DNA from: Pleurodeles waltl | Taxonomy: Eukaryota; Chordata; Amphibia; Caudata; Salamandridae | Direction: 5' to 3' | Assembly: GCF_031143425.1 (NCBI RefSeq) | Contig: NC_090448.1 | Coordinates: forward strand, 329,170,177 to 329,234,176 | DNA: 64,000 nt | Shown: in pieces, positions 38,940-50,195 of the stretch | How the letters are laid out: each line of letters starts with the position of its first letter | Numbering within the stretch: position 1 is the first letter of the stretch | Notes under the pieces: generated by a model | The model's database searches: none | What the model was told of the DNA's origin: nothing | Seen by the model: the letters and a program-made list of their open reading frames with translations, nothing else | Translations under genes and position numbers: made by a program

Positions 38940-39460
38940 TTATACTCTGGAGGAAAGCAACAGGGCCAATACGAATAAGCTTCTAATAAGAAAATTTCAC
39001 AGGAAAATTGTTACTCCCTTATCTTTCGACTGCAAATCTTTGAGTAGAACTTGTACACATGAAAAAACAGTGCTGCATTAACCAGATATGGAGATCTGCA
39101 GATATTATATTTGCTTTTAATCTTTATAGAGGCAAAAGTGTTAAGACCCACTCCAGACAACTCGTGTTACAGCACCATACCACATTCAAGAACGTAATAG
39201 ACATAACAGTGCACTCAGTGCTTCTAAACAAATTTTTAATTTGTTTGAAGAAGAAAGGGTACAGTGGCATTCGAAGATCAAAAACAATTAAAAAAACAAA
39301 AGGGGACCAAAGAAGGAATGTAGTAATCAGAATGAAGAAAAACTATAAACTCTGGCGTTCCACAATTTTGGTTAGCTGTGCAACTATAATTAACCCCTCA
39401 GTAGGCTGCTCAAAACCTCACAAAGCCCTAATCAACGACATCACTAATGTAGGCACCTAG
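38940..39460 (+). pseudogene. Probable piggyBac-type transposase relic
   Basis: The open frame 39,059-39,460 reads FNLYRGKSVKT, then LLNKFLICLKKKGYSGIR and later ILVSCATIINP. In piggyBac transposases the corresponding order is a (F/Y)xxYxGK block, the NFFTS-LL-LKKxGYxxxGT block and the V-xASNCATxxPV block. Several key positions differ and the catalytic aspartates near the DNFFTS and GGVD-type boxes are not preserved. It is short compared with a full transposase (over 500 residues). The order of three blocks is persuasive but each is degraded, so I hold this at moderate confidence. No TTAA-bounded ends were identified around it. Confidence 0.45.
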
Positions 39461-41042
39461 TTTACACTACAGAGACTAGGAACTTTAGCAAGTGTACTTC
39501 CTAGTTATGCACTTCCTGACAGACATTAATAACAGTTGTACAACACCCAGGACATATTGTCTGGGGTCAAGTGCAACAAGTTTTCATGTTTGTTTTGTTC
39601 CTGGGCAAGTAGGCACAACCCCTTTGGCTGCCAGTTTACAGTACCACATTATGAATCAGGGAAGGGCATTATCTACAGTTAAAGTAACACTTGTGTCCAT
39701 ATATTAATGTGGTTCAAACTTTTATTTAGGATTCATTAATTAAAAGTCTGTTATTAGGGAGAGCACCCTAAAGAAATGTTGTCATCTCAGATCACATTGC
39801 TGATAGTGGTTCCAGTATAAAAATGTGTACACACATTTGCAAAAGTTTAACAATATGAGGGTACGTATAATGCTCTCAGTATGCTCTCTGGTCTGATGCA
39901 AAAATTTGCAGAAGCCTGAAAGAAAGTTGGTGATTCTTTGCTTTCAGAATATAATGTTCACGAAAAAAATGCTAGTAGGAAAAAAGTTTTGCTAAACTAA
40001 TGTGAAATTTAAGTACCATTTCTTTAAAGCATCATTCACTACAATGTGTTGATGCACACTGGTAGTTCTTAAAAAAAAATAAAAAAAAATCATTATGGAA
40101 AAATCAATGTAGCCGGTTCCAACAAGAAATTAGGAAACATTGAGATAAAGAAGCATTGGCAAAGTCAGTAGGTTTGACATTGATGTCAGCGTTTTGGTTT
40201 TGTCAATGCACATGGGTTTTATACAACTTTACTGTTGTGGGTGTGATTGGATCCTCACCATCATAAACATTGACAAAAAAAAATATTTTTGTTCTCAAAA
40301 TGCACACCTTGCCATTGTAGCTCAGGGCACTGAACAAAACTACTTTATATGCTAATATGCTCCTTGTGAAAAAGTAGAATGTTGTTACTCACAGTGAAGC
40401 CAATTAATAAACAGATAATTGTAATACAAACAGAAGGTCTTAGATAACCAATTAGGGACCCAAATCTTACAGAAAATCACATAAATGCACACATAAGCTA
40501 GGTCCTTGCATTAGAGCAGATTTATCGCTTTCATGAATTCACAATTGACAGAAGTAGGTCGGGAAATAGTACTCCTAGAAAACATTTGTGAACCGTATTT
40601 TGGCACAATTAAATATGCATGTGTAGATTTGCTCATGCGAAAATCTGTTGAGTGGTTACAAGTTTAATTTCTGCACAACCACTTGTACCCAACCCTGGAG
40701 GAAGTTTTACTTCAGCCCGTGCCAGGAGTAAATTGCCAACCTTTCTCTATATGAGAAAAGATTAGAGAACAGCTGGTGAAAACCCAAAACATGCAAGTTA
40801 GCAGGGTTGCACAGACTCAAAAGGACTATCCAACCTTAGTACTATTGCGTAACCCTATCTCCAGCATCAGGATGTAGATCTGCTGAAAGGTGCCAAAACA
40901 AGGAAGTTGCCAGTATTCAAGCCCTATTATCCTATTATAGTATGAGCCCTGGCATGACCAGAGAAAATGTTGTCGGAGCTCTCATGTAATGAGATTGCTG
41001 CCATAATTTGTCTCCGCACTACATGGCACCAAAGGGACAAGA

Positions 41043-41045
<3 letters not shown>
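39461..41045. other. Unassigned spacer downstream of the BRD9 retrocopy
   Basis: AT-rich, short frames only. The last bases before 41,046 (CAAAGGGACAAGAGGA) are the sequence that would belong to the target-site duplication of the retrocopy. I could not find a convincing second copy upstream of the gene. Confidence 0.4.

Positions 41046-41075
<30 letters not shown>
41046..41075 (-). repeat. Poly(A) tail of the BRD9 retrocopy (30 T on the plus strand)
   Basis: Thirty consecutive T on the plus strand, hence A30 on the minus strand. The hexamer AATAAA lies on the minus strand at 41,096-41,091, exactly 15 bases before the tail. That signal-to-tail spacing is what cleavage and polyadenylation produce, so the tract looks like a copied mRNA tail. 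Ownership by the BRD9-like transcript is inferred from orientation and position. Another minus-strand retroelement could own it. Confidence 0.6.
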
Positions 41076-41080
<5 letters not shown>

Positions 41081-43481
41081 GGCAGGTAGATTTATTAAGC
41101 AACCTGTCCCATTGACAAGTAGATATTTTATACAAATTCACACCCTGAAATTTGCTGTATTACTTACCTAGATGGCCACATATACATATTAAAGAGATAG
41201 TTTGCTTAATTGCACTCAAATCAAAACCATCAAACTAAATGCAGCACTAGGGGCTTCAGTACCACTGTCAACATCTAGATACAGGTCTTAAATAAACAAA
41301 TATTTGAATAGTACCTATGATTACCCTTTCAAATAAATGCAATCAAACACATTAAATACAGTTAAGACTGCATGCTCTACTGTATTCAAGATCCAGATGC
41401 TGTGCCTGAGCCTACAGACCCAAACTACACCAACAAATGGAGCACACAACATCAGCTCTCTTGAAACAGGACAAAGGAAGGTCACCAAAATGTTGGCAAA
41501 ACGTTAGCCAGAACCAAACTCTGGCGATCCAGCCAATCTTCGCTGAGTGGAGAAGGCAGTCTAAGGTTCTAACATGTCCCATGAAGTCAACTCTGATAAA
41601 GGAAAAGTACCAATTCTAATTCCAGCAATTGTGCACCATGATCGGGGCTTTAATGGAAAGAAGGCACAGTGCCAATCTGAATACACCATTTTTTTCATGC
41701 AGCATTCAGGGCTTCGAAGGGCATTCTTGCAGGAATAATGCAAGGCCAATGGGCCTGGAAAAGCACCTTTCTGCAGAGAAGTCTCTGAAGGACTGGCTGC
41801 CAGCGAACATAGCTGCCAATCATCTTTCGACATTCTTTCCAGTGGAGAGGCCTCAATGGGACACAATCCCCAAACCTATGCTGAAGACTAAAAGTGTTCG
41901 ACTGTTTATCTACAGAGACAAGGGTGTAATTTTGCAGCATGTCAGACAGCTGGATTCGCCACATTCAAGAATAAGAAAATATCTATGTGCCTCAACTATA
42001 CCATGACAGTCCATCAAATGGGATGGTCCTCTGAAAAGGTGAAACAAATTGCAACTTGGGCTTTAAGTCAGACCCTGCGATTCACAACAATGACAGTCTT
42101 ATTTCTTTGCTCCCCCTCCATGCGAAGATTCTTGGTGGGGGCGGAGTGTGAATCGCCAGTTATATACTTGTTTGGAAAATAACTTTCTGAACCCCTCTCA
42201 ATCTAGTTTCCTGCAACAGTACAGTACAGAGTCTGTCTTCTGATAATATTATTGCACTAACCACCCGGGTGCAAAAGCCACGATCTTCAAATATAAATAC
42301 ATTTTTGCCTGCTTCATAAACTACTCAAATCACTTTGGATAAGGTGGATAGTCATCTACTCTGGCCCAAATTAGCTCTCTGGGACATAGATCCAGGATTA
42401 CGACATTTATTCATTGAATTGTGCAGTGACACCTGGGTCAGGGTAAAACTGATGAGTGGACGATGCCAAAATCGGCACAAACACACAAACAACGTAATAA
42501 AACAAGACTGTATCTTGTGCTCTGATGTTTTTTATTTCCATTTCTGACCTTTTTGATATTTTTCAACCAAGCAACGAAGATGCAGCTAAACTAGCAACTG
42601 TTTGATTCCCTTTGTGGCCTATGCAGATTACCAAATTATCATTCCCACTACTCAGATGGGCTTACAATGACAATTGACAACACTTCATACAGTTAATTTA
42701 AAAAATAACTATCAGATCAATTACAAGCGGACTAAGGTTTTTTTCGTTCGGTAGTAAAAAGGCCAAAATTGAATTGGGTAGTGGGTTCAACAAAGATGAA
42801 ACACATATTTTGGAGTCAGTGTATAGAAATTGAAATTGGAAACCACATATGGAGCATCTATGTAGTGAACATCAACTGCACACTCCTCAAAGCCATATAA
42901 GACTTGTTCTAGGACTTACATCATTTAAGGCATTTTCCCAAACTGGGTCACGGCCCCTTGGTGGGTCATGAAAGTCCAAACAATAAATAAAGATGCCTTT
43001 AAATTCTGTGAAAGAGGTCAAATGTCAGGCTGTAACTTCTGACAAATTACTACTTATTTTTTCAAGATAGGGAATCTGGTTTATAAACTCCAATCACTTA
43101 GTCTGAGAAAGAAAAGTGAAGTGAATTAGGTGGCAGTCTTACTGGGATACATGGAGTGTGAAAAATGGCTGTAGGGTGTAATTTCTGTAACACACAACAT
43201 GTAAATACCTGTAAATTAACTGTACACATTCAGATGTTAGTAAAGAATATGTTTAATGTTTTTCGCAATGCAATAACTACGGATTACATCACATTAAAAG
43301 CAAGAATGCATTTCAGTGAAAGTGAAATCCAACAGGCAAGAAGTCTCAGATGTGGTTTTACAGAGTCTCTTCAGTTAACATGTCTCTGCAAATGTTGGTG
43401 AACTTCATTAAGTATGAATCACATTACGTACAATATCAGAAAATGACAGTCAAACAACGATCAACATAAAACACACATTTA
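41076..43481 (-). other. Putative 3' untranslated region of the BRD9 retrocopy
   Basis: Minus-strand sequence between the BRD9 stop codon and the AATAAA-plus-poly(A) signature. It has no long coding frame. Two overlapping minus-strand frames (41,561-41,866 and 41,695-41,964) show no domain. The stretch near 42,936-42,980 (AAACTGGGTCACGGCCCC) resembles a hAT-type fragment and may be a later insertion or part of the parent transcript. A shorter alternative also exists: an AATAAA at 43,483-43,478 overlaps the stop codon. Confidence 0.45.
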
Positions 43482-45323
43482 TTAATAGTTTGGAGAGTCT
43501 GGAGACTGAATGAACTCATAAGGGTCATGCACTGTTTCATGTTGTTCCCCCATGCTCAGACGGGAAGGGCTTCCCATATTATGATGATCGCTTTCAGAGG
43601 CATTGGAAAGAGAACTCAGGTTGGATGACGGCCTTGACCCTACTCTTTCAGCCTGAGCCTCATGAAGATCCTGCAGGAGCTTTGCTGTTTTATCTAGATT
43701 TAAATGATTGTCATCTTGATCCAGCTCCTTCTTCACTTTACCCAATGAATTTAACATGGGGATATCAAGAGACATATCCGAGTAAGATTTCATCGACATG
43801 AAATTCAAAACTGAATTGCTGCAAACGCCAATTGATTCTCCAACTTTCATTTCTTCTGGATGCTTCACAGGGATGTTTCTGCGATGCTTTATTTGATACA
43901 TCGTTTTTGAATGATCACCTCCTGTTATCTGATCGAGCATGTCATCCACCATTTTCTTTGTGGAAGTTCCAGAATCTTTCACAAACTCCAGCAGGCTTAA
44001 TGCACAGTGAACACCAGTATCATCCCCATAGCCAGAATACAGAAGCTCCATTTCATCTGGTTTTAAATCATTAAAGATGCTGTTATTCTGCAGGGACAAT
44101 GCCGTACTTGCACTACTGAGAAACGTAACTTTACTTCTGCGTTCATCTTTGAAACCCAAAGTTGTGAAGGAAGGTAATAATTTGCTTGAAAGAGAACTCA
44201 AGTCCACTGGGTGGGTTTCTTCCTCTTCAGCATCTGGGTCTGACGAATTGACCACACTGTACAATAAAGATCCATCTACTGTCTTCTTGAGGTACCCCAT
44301 CTTACAACTTGGTAGATGTCTGTTGATTTTATCATGTGCTTCATCTGCCGCATGCTCCACCAATGCTAGGACATGTTCTTCAGCTGTGCTGTCTGTTAAA
44401 CTGCATGCATTTCCTTCAGGCTCAAACATAGAACTGATAACTTCTTTTGGCTTTTTCGATTTCTTAGTTGGCTCCACTGGCACAGTTATGACTTCAGGGA
44501 CAGGTTCCTCAACTACAATGCCTTCATCACCTAGTATAGCTGCCTGCTGAGTAAAATCCATTTCCTGCATAAATGACATGCTTCGCTTCAAAGCTAACAG
44601 CCGTTCTTTGCTCATCATCTTAAATCCTGTGTGAAGCAGCTGTTTAGCCAATTTGTAGTACACAGTCTCTGGCCTATTGTAGGTCATTGCGTTATCGCAC
44701 ATCAATTTAAAATCTGCCTTAAATTCAGTCACCGATTTGTATTCACTCAATGCTATCTTGTCCTTCATCGTGCTGAAATCCATGGGATGTTTTATTATTT
44801 CAAAATAGCCTGGTGCAATAGCATCAGTGACTGGGAAAGCGAAAAAGCCATGAGGGTCCTTCCTCTGTAGCTGGCGAAGGAAGTGTTCTAATAACTGTTG
44901 TATAGGGGTACTTTCATTTTCCACTGAATGCGTCCTGCATGCTCTCACTGATCGATCTATTGTTTCAGTCTCTATTTTCAAGGCTGGATCAACACATTCA
45001 TTTTCTCCTTCAGTATCACATAGCTCCTTCTCCCGTTTTCTTTTTTTCTCTTCCTTTCTTTTTCTTCTCTCTTCGTCATCAATATACTTTTCCTTTTCAG
45101 ATTTCTTCTTCTTTTTTTTCTTCTTTTCTTTGTGCCTTTCCCGCTGCTCATGATCTGACCGGTCATCATAATAGCTAGAATCATGCCCAGAACCAGAAAG
45201 CTCTGTTACTTCGCTTCCTCCAACTTTTAGGACAAGTTTCAATGGTTTCTCTAGAGGTTTGTCCACGTAATCAGCATCGTAGGACCGCCACTCAGCACGG
45301 TGCTTCTTGTGTTTCTTCCCCAT
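43482..45323 (-). CDS. BRD9: BRD9-like bromodomain protein, intronless retrogene
   Basis: The 613-residue product matches vertebrate BRD9 over its whole length. The N-terminus has the characteristic MGKKHKKHRAEW start and LKLVLKVGGSEV block, then a lysine-rich run (about 66-98) that would serve as a nuclear signal. The bromodomain spans about 140-235 with GFFAFPV (159-165), Asn216 in MTYN and Tyr222, the residues that hold acetyl-lysine in BRD9. The C-terminal half is the BRD7/BRD9-family domain, ending HDPYEFIQSPDSPNY. BRD9 is a nuclear subunit of the non-canonical BAF (SWI/SNF) remodeller. Vertebrate BRD9 has many introns and this copy has none, so it is a processed retrocopy. No stop, frameshift or missing binding residue is visible, so it could encode a working protein. 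The start follows the family N-terminus. It could be a silent, young pseudogene instead; expression is unknown. Confidence 0.9.
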   Translation of the reverse strand: MGKKHKKHRAEWRSYDADYVDKPLEKPLKLVLKVGGSEVTELSGSGHDSSYYDDRSDHEQRERHKEKKKKKKKKSEKEKYIDDEERRKRKEEKKRKREKELCDTEGENECVDPALKIETETIDRSVRACRTHSVENESTPIQQLLEHFLRQLQRKDPHGFFAFPVTDAIAPGYFEIIKHPMDFSTMKDKIALSEYKSVTEFKADFKLMCDNAMTYNRPETVYYKLAKQLLHTGFKMMSKERLLALKRSMSFMQEMDFTQQAAILGDEGIVVEEPVPEVITVPVEPTKKSKKPKEVISSMFEPEGNACSLTDSTAEEHVLALVEHAADEAHDKINRHLPSCKMGYLKKTVDGSLLYSVVNSSDPDAEEEETHPVDLSSLSSKLLPSFTTLGFKDERRSKVTFLSSASTALSLQNNSIFNDLKPDEMELLYSGYGDDTGVHCALSLLEFVKDSGTSTKKMVDDMLDQITGGDHSKTMYQIKHRRNIPVKHPEEMKVGESIGVCSNSVLNFMSMKSYSDMSLDIPMLNSLGKVKKELDQDDNHLNLDKTAKLLQDLHEAQAERVGSRPSSNLSSLSNASESDHHNMGSPSRLSMGEQHETVHDPYEFIQSPDSPNY

Positions 45324-45345
45324 TGCTCAAATCAAAAAGAAGAAA
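45324..45345 (-). promoter_or_regulatory. Splice-acceptor-like tract abutting the BRD9 start codon
   Basis: Read on the minus strand, CTTTCTTCTTTTTGATTTGAG ends three bases before the ATG. It is pyrimidine-rich and ends in AG (45,327-45,326), leaving only CA before the start codon. It would allow a distant 5' exon to be joined directly to the reading frame. It could equally be ordinary 5' untranslated sequence with a chance AG. Confidence 0.35.
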
Positions 45346-46490
45346 GCGAAAATGAAGCACATTTTTTTGTAACTCTGAAGTTGATGGAAACAGATTTTAA
45401 TGGGATCAGATTAAATCAAGACACTACTTGGTGATGTACAAATGATAATTATTCACTGAAACAAGATAGTCACACATTTTTATCAGTAAAACGGTATATC
45501 TGTGCAAATTTAGAGGACATTTAAATGAGGTGTCTTGTCTGCAAATGACAGCCTGCTACCACACGATGCTTTAGCCACATTAAAAAAAAATTGCCTGTAT
45601 GATGTCCATTACAGCTAGGTGGATCACAATTGTTTGTCATTCTAGAAACTGGGTTGTGTTTCTAAAATGTTTAGGAAACACTTTATTGGTCAAATAAAGT
45701 ACTTTTAGGACTGTCAGTCTTCATGAATAAACTGTCTAAAGGCAGTAATCAAAGAACTAGCTAGCCAAGACTCTGGAACGTAACATCACCAATGTTTCAT
45801 AAATTTTAATCTTCCATCATTGAACAACAACAACAAAAAAAAAATCATGTTCAAAGATATTAAAACAGGAAATACATTTTCTAATGACTAGAGAAATCAC
45901 TAACAAGTGAATATTAAATATATCACAAACTCTACAGATTCAACCATACTTTGATTCAATATTACTAAAAAGATAAAGAAATATTTTCTGCATTTAAGAT
46001 TGTTGTAACTCCCTTTCAGTCAATTTAATTGCTCCTGAAAACCACTGAGGAAAGAAACTGCGCCGCCTTTGTGACATGGACTTGAATCTATTTAACATGC
46101 ATTTTGCCTGTGCCCAGAACTCCTCAACTTAAGTACGAAATATTGTTAAATGATTGAAAGAATCAGAACTGCTTCTGGGGCAATTTTATTCAGTTTCAGG
46201 GTTACCTCACCTCAAATTATAGGTTAAATCACAAAATATTTAGGCTTCGCTGTTAAGACATACAAAAACGATAACATTTAATGTAATATGTTTACAAAGT
46301 TATGATAACTGTTTTATACAGTTTAATATTTATAGTATAGTCCATTTTTAAAAAATAATGCTTCAGCTTTACATAATATTTATTGTATAGATTTTAAGGC
46401 AAACAGTTTCATCCATTCAGTATAGTCTGCCTTGGTGAAAGTCACTGACAACCTCAGAATTTCTAGGACAATGTAAACTCTTCTGTAATT
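45346..46490. other. Spacer upstream of the BRD9 retrocopy
   Basis: AT-rich, no gene. This is where the 5' end of the retrocopy and the second copy of any target-site duplication should lie. I see no clear boundary and no CpG island immediately upstream. Confidence 0.4.
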
Positions 46491-46499
46491 TTCCTATTT

Positions 46500-47520
46500 G
46501 GTTTGCAGGCAACTTTCGATATGGTCTACAATGCTGTTCTTATTCTATAGCTCTTTAAACTAGGTGCCTGTAAGAAGATTCCCTGCTGGTTAGGTTATTT
46601 TCTTTCAGACATATCAGAACATGTGCCCCAGTTTAAACCCAAGGTATTCAAACTCACATGTGGTATTCCTCAAGTCTCATTCCAGAGCCCTACTCTTCAA
46701 CATCTAGCTCTTCCCTCTGGCTGCCCAGGTCCAATCATTTTGATTTAACCTGGTTTCTTACATAGATAACACCCAAATAATTGTTTTTATTTCCGATAAT
46801 CCTGAAGTTTTGCCTTTGCCAGAGTGCAGTTGCTCACTGGATAATGACAACAGCATTAGGCTTAACAGTGATAACTCAGAAACCAGGTTTTCTTGCAAGT
46901 AAAGGTTTGTTCTTCTGCTTGGTGGCCTAACAAACCCTACTTTCCCCAGCCCCCTCCACCCAGGCCAGAAACTTGTAAGTTCTGTTTCATTGTGACTTAT
47001 CCTTTGCCAAACATATCAGTCGGGTTTCGGGCACATATTTTAACCTCCTTCTGATGCTCAAAAACATTACTTATGCCCTTATTACAACTCAACTGAAATA
47101 AATAAAATTATATTTATGTGGGCCTACACATCATCCACTATCCCAACGCTAAAACGACCCTCACTACCCCTTCTCTAGCCTCCATATCACCCCATCTTAA
47201 CAGCCTTCATTGGCTCAAAGTTAAAAGTACTCAATGTAAAGCCCTTGGTTTTGTCCATCACACCATTTACAACACAAGTCAAACACACCTTAGAGCTACA
47301 TTTATATTACATCATCCACCCTGTATATCGAGGCTGTTTCTTCTCTAGTGGTAACAGTCCTGGTCTTCAAAAAGGCCAGACTAGCTGGTCGATGCTTCTC
47401 CTTTTTGGCTTCTAAACTCTGGAACCACCTCCCTCTTTCCTTGAAGATTATTCCAGAGTTTAACCTTTTCAGGAAGAATATCAAGACCGGGTTTACCAGT
47501 TCACGGTCATCTCCTTTTGC
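46500..47520 (+). pseudogene. Second L2/CR1-like LINE ORF2 relic
   Basis: Plus-strand frames give ATFDMVYNAVLIL (about 46,508), matching palm motif A, then GYFLSDISEHVPQF and LTCGIPQVSFQSPTLQHL, matching the CGVPQGSxLSPxLF block of L2/CR1 reverse transcriptases. LNSLHWLKVKSTQCKAL (about 47,203) is the C-terminal HWLPV-type segment. SFLASKLWNHLPLSLK (about 47,400) is the final W-N-LP block. Stops and frameshifts are scattered through it. Same family type and same strand as the relic at 35.6-37.7 kb but too diverged to say they are one subfamily. Confidence 0.7.
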
Positions 47521-47529
47521 TTAATACCA

Positions 47530-48845
47530 TCCACCCCCTCCAGCACCATGATTCCCCTTGGGTACCGTCGAACAATCATTACTGTAACATACAGGTTCTT
47601 TTTTTTTTTCCCTAAATGAGATTACAAGTTGTGGGTGGTACTAAATTCTAGTTCACCATTTATCCTGCAGAGTTATGATGCCAGGGTCACTGGAAAACCT
47701 ATACCTGGCTGATGAGCCCTAACTAGGGCTCAACTGGTTTAGGTTTGCATTCCAATAGGACCTAGCTTGCAGTACAGGCTCGACTGTTCCCATTGTTGAT
47801 TTGCATATGGTTGGGTCCAAACTGAGGCGGGGTAATGGTGAACAAAATAATGATGCACTGGGATGCGGCTCCAAATAATTACCAGTGCAGCCATCTTTTC
47901 TTTGTAATCTATAGTGAATAACCATAACACAACAACTTCAGCATTTGCTTCTTCTCTGTCATAACTTCTTAAAAGGTTTTTCCGTTAATTTCTGGAATTC
48001 TGTAACCATTTGTTGATTTTCAAAAAGGTTATCTAACACAGGAGTAGGGTTCCTGAATTCTAATTGATCACGGTCACAAATTGATTTGTGAACTCGGTTG
48101 CCAGTTTGGAAATATGGTGTCTTATTTGAGGTATGAGATTTATGAATCATGTAACATTTCATGAAGCTCAACTGATCAAAAATCACTAGGCATCTTCAGT
48201 TTGTGACCCCTTCAACTCTACCATGGATCGCCAAACCACTTTAAATTTCCTGAAATGATCATCAGGACAGGTGCAACAACCAATTTAAGTTCATTACCAC
48301 TTTTAAAATTTCCGAACACTTTTCCTCATGGAGTGGGGAAATTTCCAACCCATCTTGGCATGCCCACATTTCCTCTCCCACTGCAGTACATGCATCCCCA
48401 TACCCAACACAGACAGCATGAGAAGCTTTGAATTTGTACAGTATGCATAGCACCAGTGAAAGCCACACATGTACAGCTCAAGTAAAATTATGTTTCTTCA
48501 CACGTCCAGCTCAAGCCGATCAGTCGACAGCATAATCAGCAGTGACAGCTCACCTAACAAACAGAACATACACAGCACAGGCACTTTCTTCACACAGCAT
48601 GTAAGTGCAGCATTCAACAGCAGTGCCAGCTTTCTGTGCACAAATGGCTTATCAGTAGCACACACTTCTCTACAAACATGCTTCAAACACATAGTGGGTC
48701 AATTATCACCTTGCAATACAACCAGTGCAAAACGAGGTTATACATACCATTATGTTCAGAGATTTTATCCCTATAAGCCATCTTTCTGTGGTACTACTAT
48801 CGACCCTTTTACTTACGATCTGCTCAAATGCACAGATCCTCCAAC
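47530..48845. other. Unassigned spacer
   Basis: A minus-strand frame of 75 codons (47,959-48,186) has a protein-like, helix-forming composition (ending FENQQMVTEFQKLTEKPF) but no domain that I recognise, and nothing around it supports a gene. The rest is short frames. The segment ends at the TA target of the Tc1/mariner element. Confidence 0.35.
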
Positions 48846-48847
48846 TA

Positions 48848-49048
48848 CAGGGAGTGCAGAATTATTAGGCAACTGAGTATTTTGACCACATCATCCTCTT
48901 TATGCATGTTGTCTTACTCCAAGCTGTATAGGCTCGAAAGCCTACTACCAATTAAGCATATTAGGTGATGTGCATCTCTGTAATGAGAAGGGGTGTGGTC
49001 TAATGACATCAACACCCTATATCAGGTGTGCATAATTATTAGGCAACT
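48848..49048. repeat. Left IR/DR region of the Tc1/mariner element
   Basis: Outer repeat core GTGCAGAATTATTAGGCAAC (about 48,854-48,873) and inner core GTGCATAATTATTAGGCAAC (about 49,029-49,048), in the same orientation and about 175 bases apart. They differ by one base. In elements such as Sleeping Beauty each is a transposase-binding site. A start codon follows the inner site by 17 bases. Confidence 0.85.
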
Positions 49049-49065
49049 TCCTTTCCTTTGGCAAA

Positions 49066-50080
49066 ATGGGTCAAAAGAAGGACTTGACAGGCTCAGAAAA
49101 GTCAAAAATAGTGAGATATCTTGCAGAGGGATGCAGCACTCTTAAAATTGCAAAGCTTCTGAAGCGTGATCATCGAACAATCAAGCGTTTCATTCAAAAT
49201 AGTCAACAGGGTCGCAAGAAGCGTGTGGAAAAACCAAGGCGCAAAATAACTGCCCATGAACTGAGAAAAGTCAAGCGTGCAGCTGCCACGATGCCACTTG
49301 CCACCAGTTTGGCCATATTTCAGAGCTGCAACATCACTGGAGTGCCCAAAAGCACAAGGTGTGCAATACTCAGACATGGCCAAGGTAAGAAAGGCTGAAA
49401 GACGACCACCACTGAACAAGACACACAAGCTGAAACGTCAAGACTGGGCCAAGAAATATCTCAAGACTGATTTTTCTAAGGTTTTATGGACTGATGAAAT
49501 TAGAGTGAGTCTTGATGGGCCAGATGGATGGGCCCGTGGCTGGATTGGTAAAGGGCAGAGAGCTCCAGTCCGACTCAGACGCCAGCAAGGTGGAGGTGGA
49601 GTACTGGTTTGGGCTGGTATCATCAAAGATGAGCTTGTGGGTCCTTTTCGGGTTGAGGATGGAGTCAAGCTCAACTCCCAGTCCTACTGCCAGTTCCTTG
49701 AAGACACCTTCTTCAAGCAGTGGTACAGGAAGAAGTCTGCATCCTTCAAGAAAAACATGATTTTCATGCAGGACAATGCTCCATCACACGCGTCCAAGAA
49801 CTCCACAGCGTGGCTGGCAAGAAAGGGTATAAAAGAAGGAAATCTAATGACATGGCCTCCTTGTTCACCTGATCTGAACCCCATTGAGAACCTGTGGTCC
49901 ATCATCAAATGTGAGATTTACAAGGAGGGAAAACAGTACACCTCTCTGAACAGTGTCTGGGAGGCTGTGGTTGCTGCTGCACGCAATGTTGATGGTGAAC
50001 AGATCAAAACACTGACAGAATCCATGGATGGCAGGCTTTTGAGTGTCCTTGCAAAGAAAGGTGGCTATATTGGTCAATGA
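49066..50080 (+). pseudogene. Tc1/mariner DD37E transposase with one frameshift
   Basis: The enzyme cuts and pastes the surrounding element. The N-terminal part (49,066 to about 49,372) holds paired helix-turn-helix DNA-binding domains (EKSKIVRYLAEGCSTLKIAK and RDHRTIKRFI) and a basic linker. The catalytic part, in the next frame to 50,080, holds the first Asp in VLWTDE, the second in MQDNAPSHASK and the Glu in DLNPIENLW. Thirty-seven residues separate the second Asp from the Glu (DD37E rather than the DD34E of Tc1). The reading frame slips near 49,371-49,375, where CAGACATGG stands in place of an expected CAGAGACATGG: a 2-bp deletion. No other lesion is visible, so the copy died recently. 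Total length would be about 338 residues, normal for the family. Confidence 0.9.
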
Positions 50081-50195
50081 TTTGTTTTTGTTTTGTTTTT
50101 GAATGTCAGAAATGTATATTTGTGAATGTTGAGATGTTATATTGGTTTCACTGGTAATAATAAATAATTGAAATGGGTATATATTTTTTTTTGTT

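Noticed and set aside
42936..42980. hAT-like fragment (AAACTGGGTCACGGCCCC)
   Set aside because: Only one end-like piece is visible, with no partner end or duplication, so it is mentioned but not annotated as an element.
41030..45900. Target-site duplication around the BRD9 retrocopy
   Set aside because: The bases beside the tail (AAGAGGA) were compared by eye with the region upstream of the gene; only a weak partial match (TAGAGGA near 45,511) was seen, which is not convincing.
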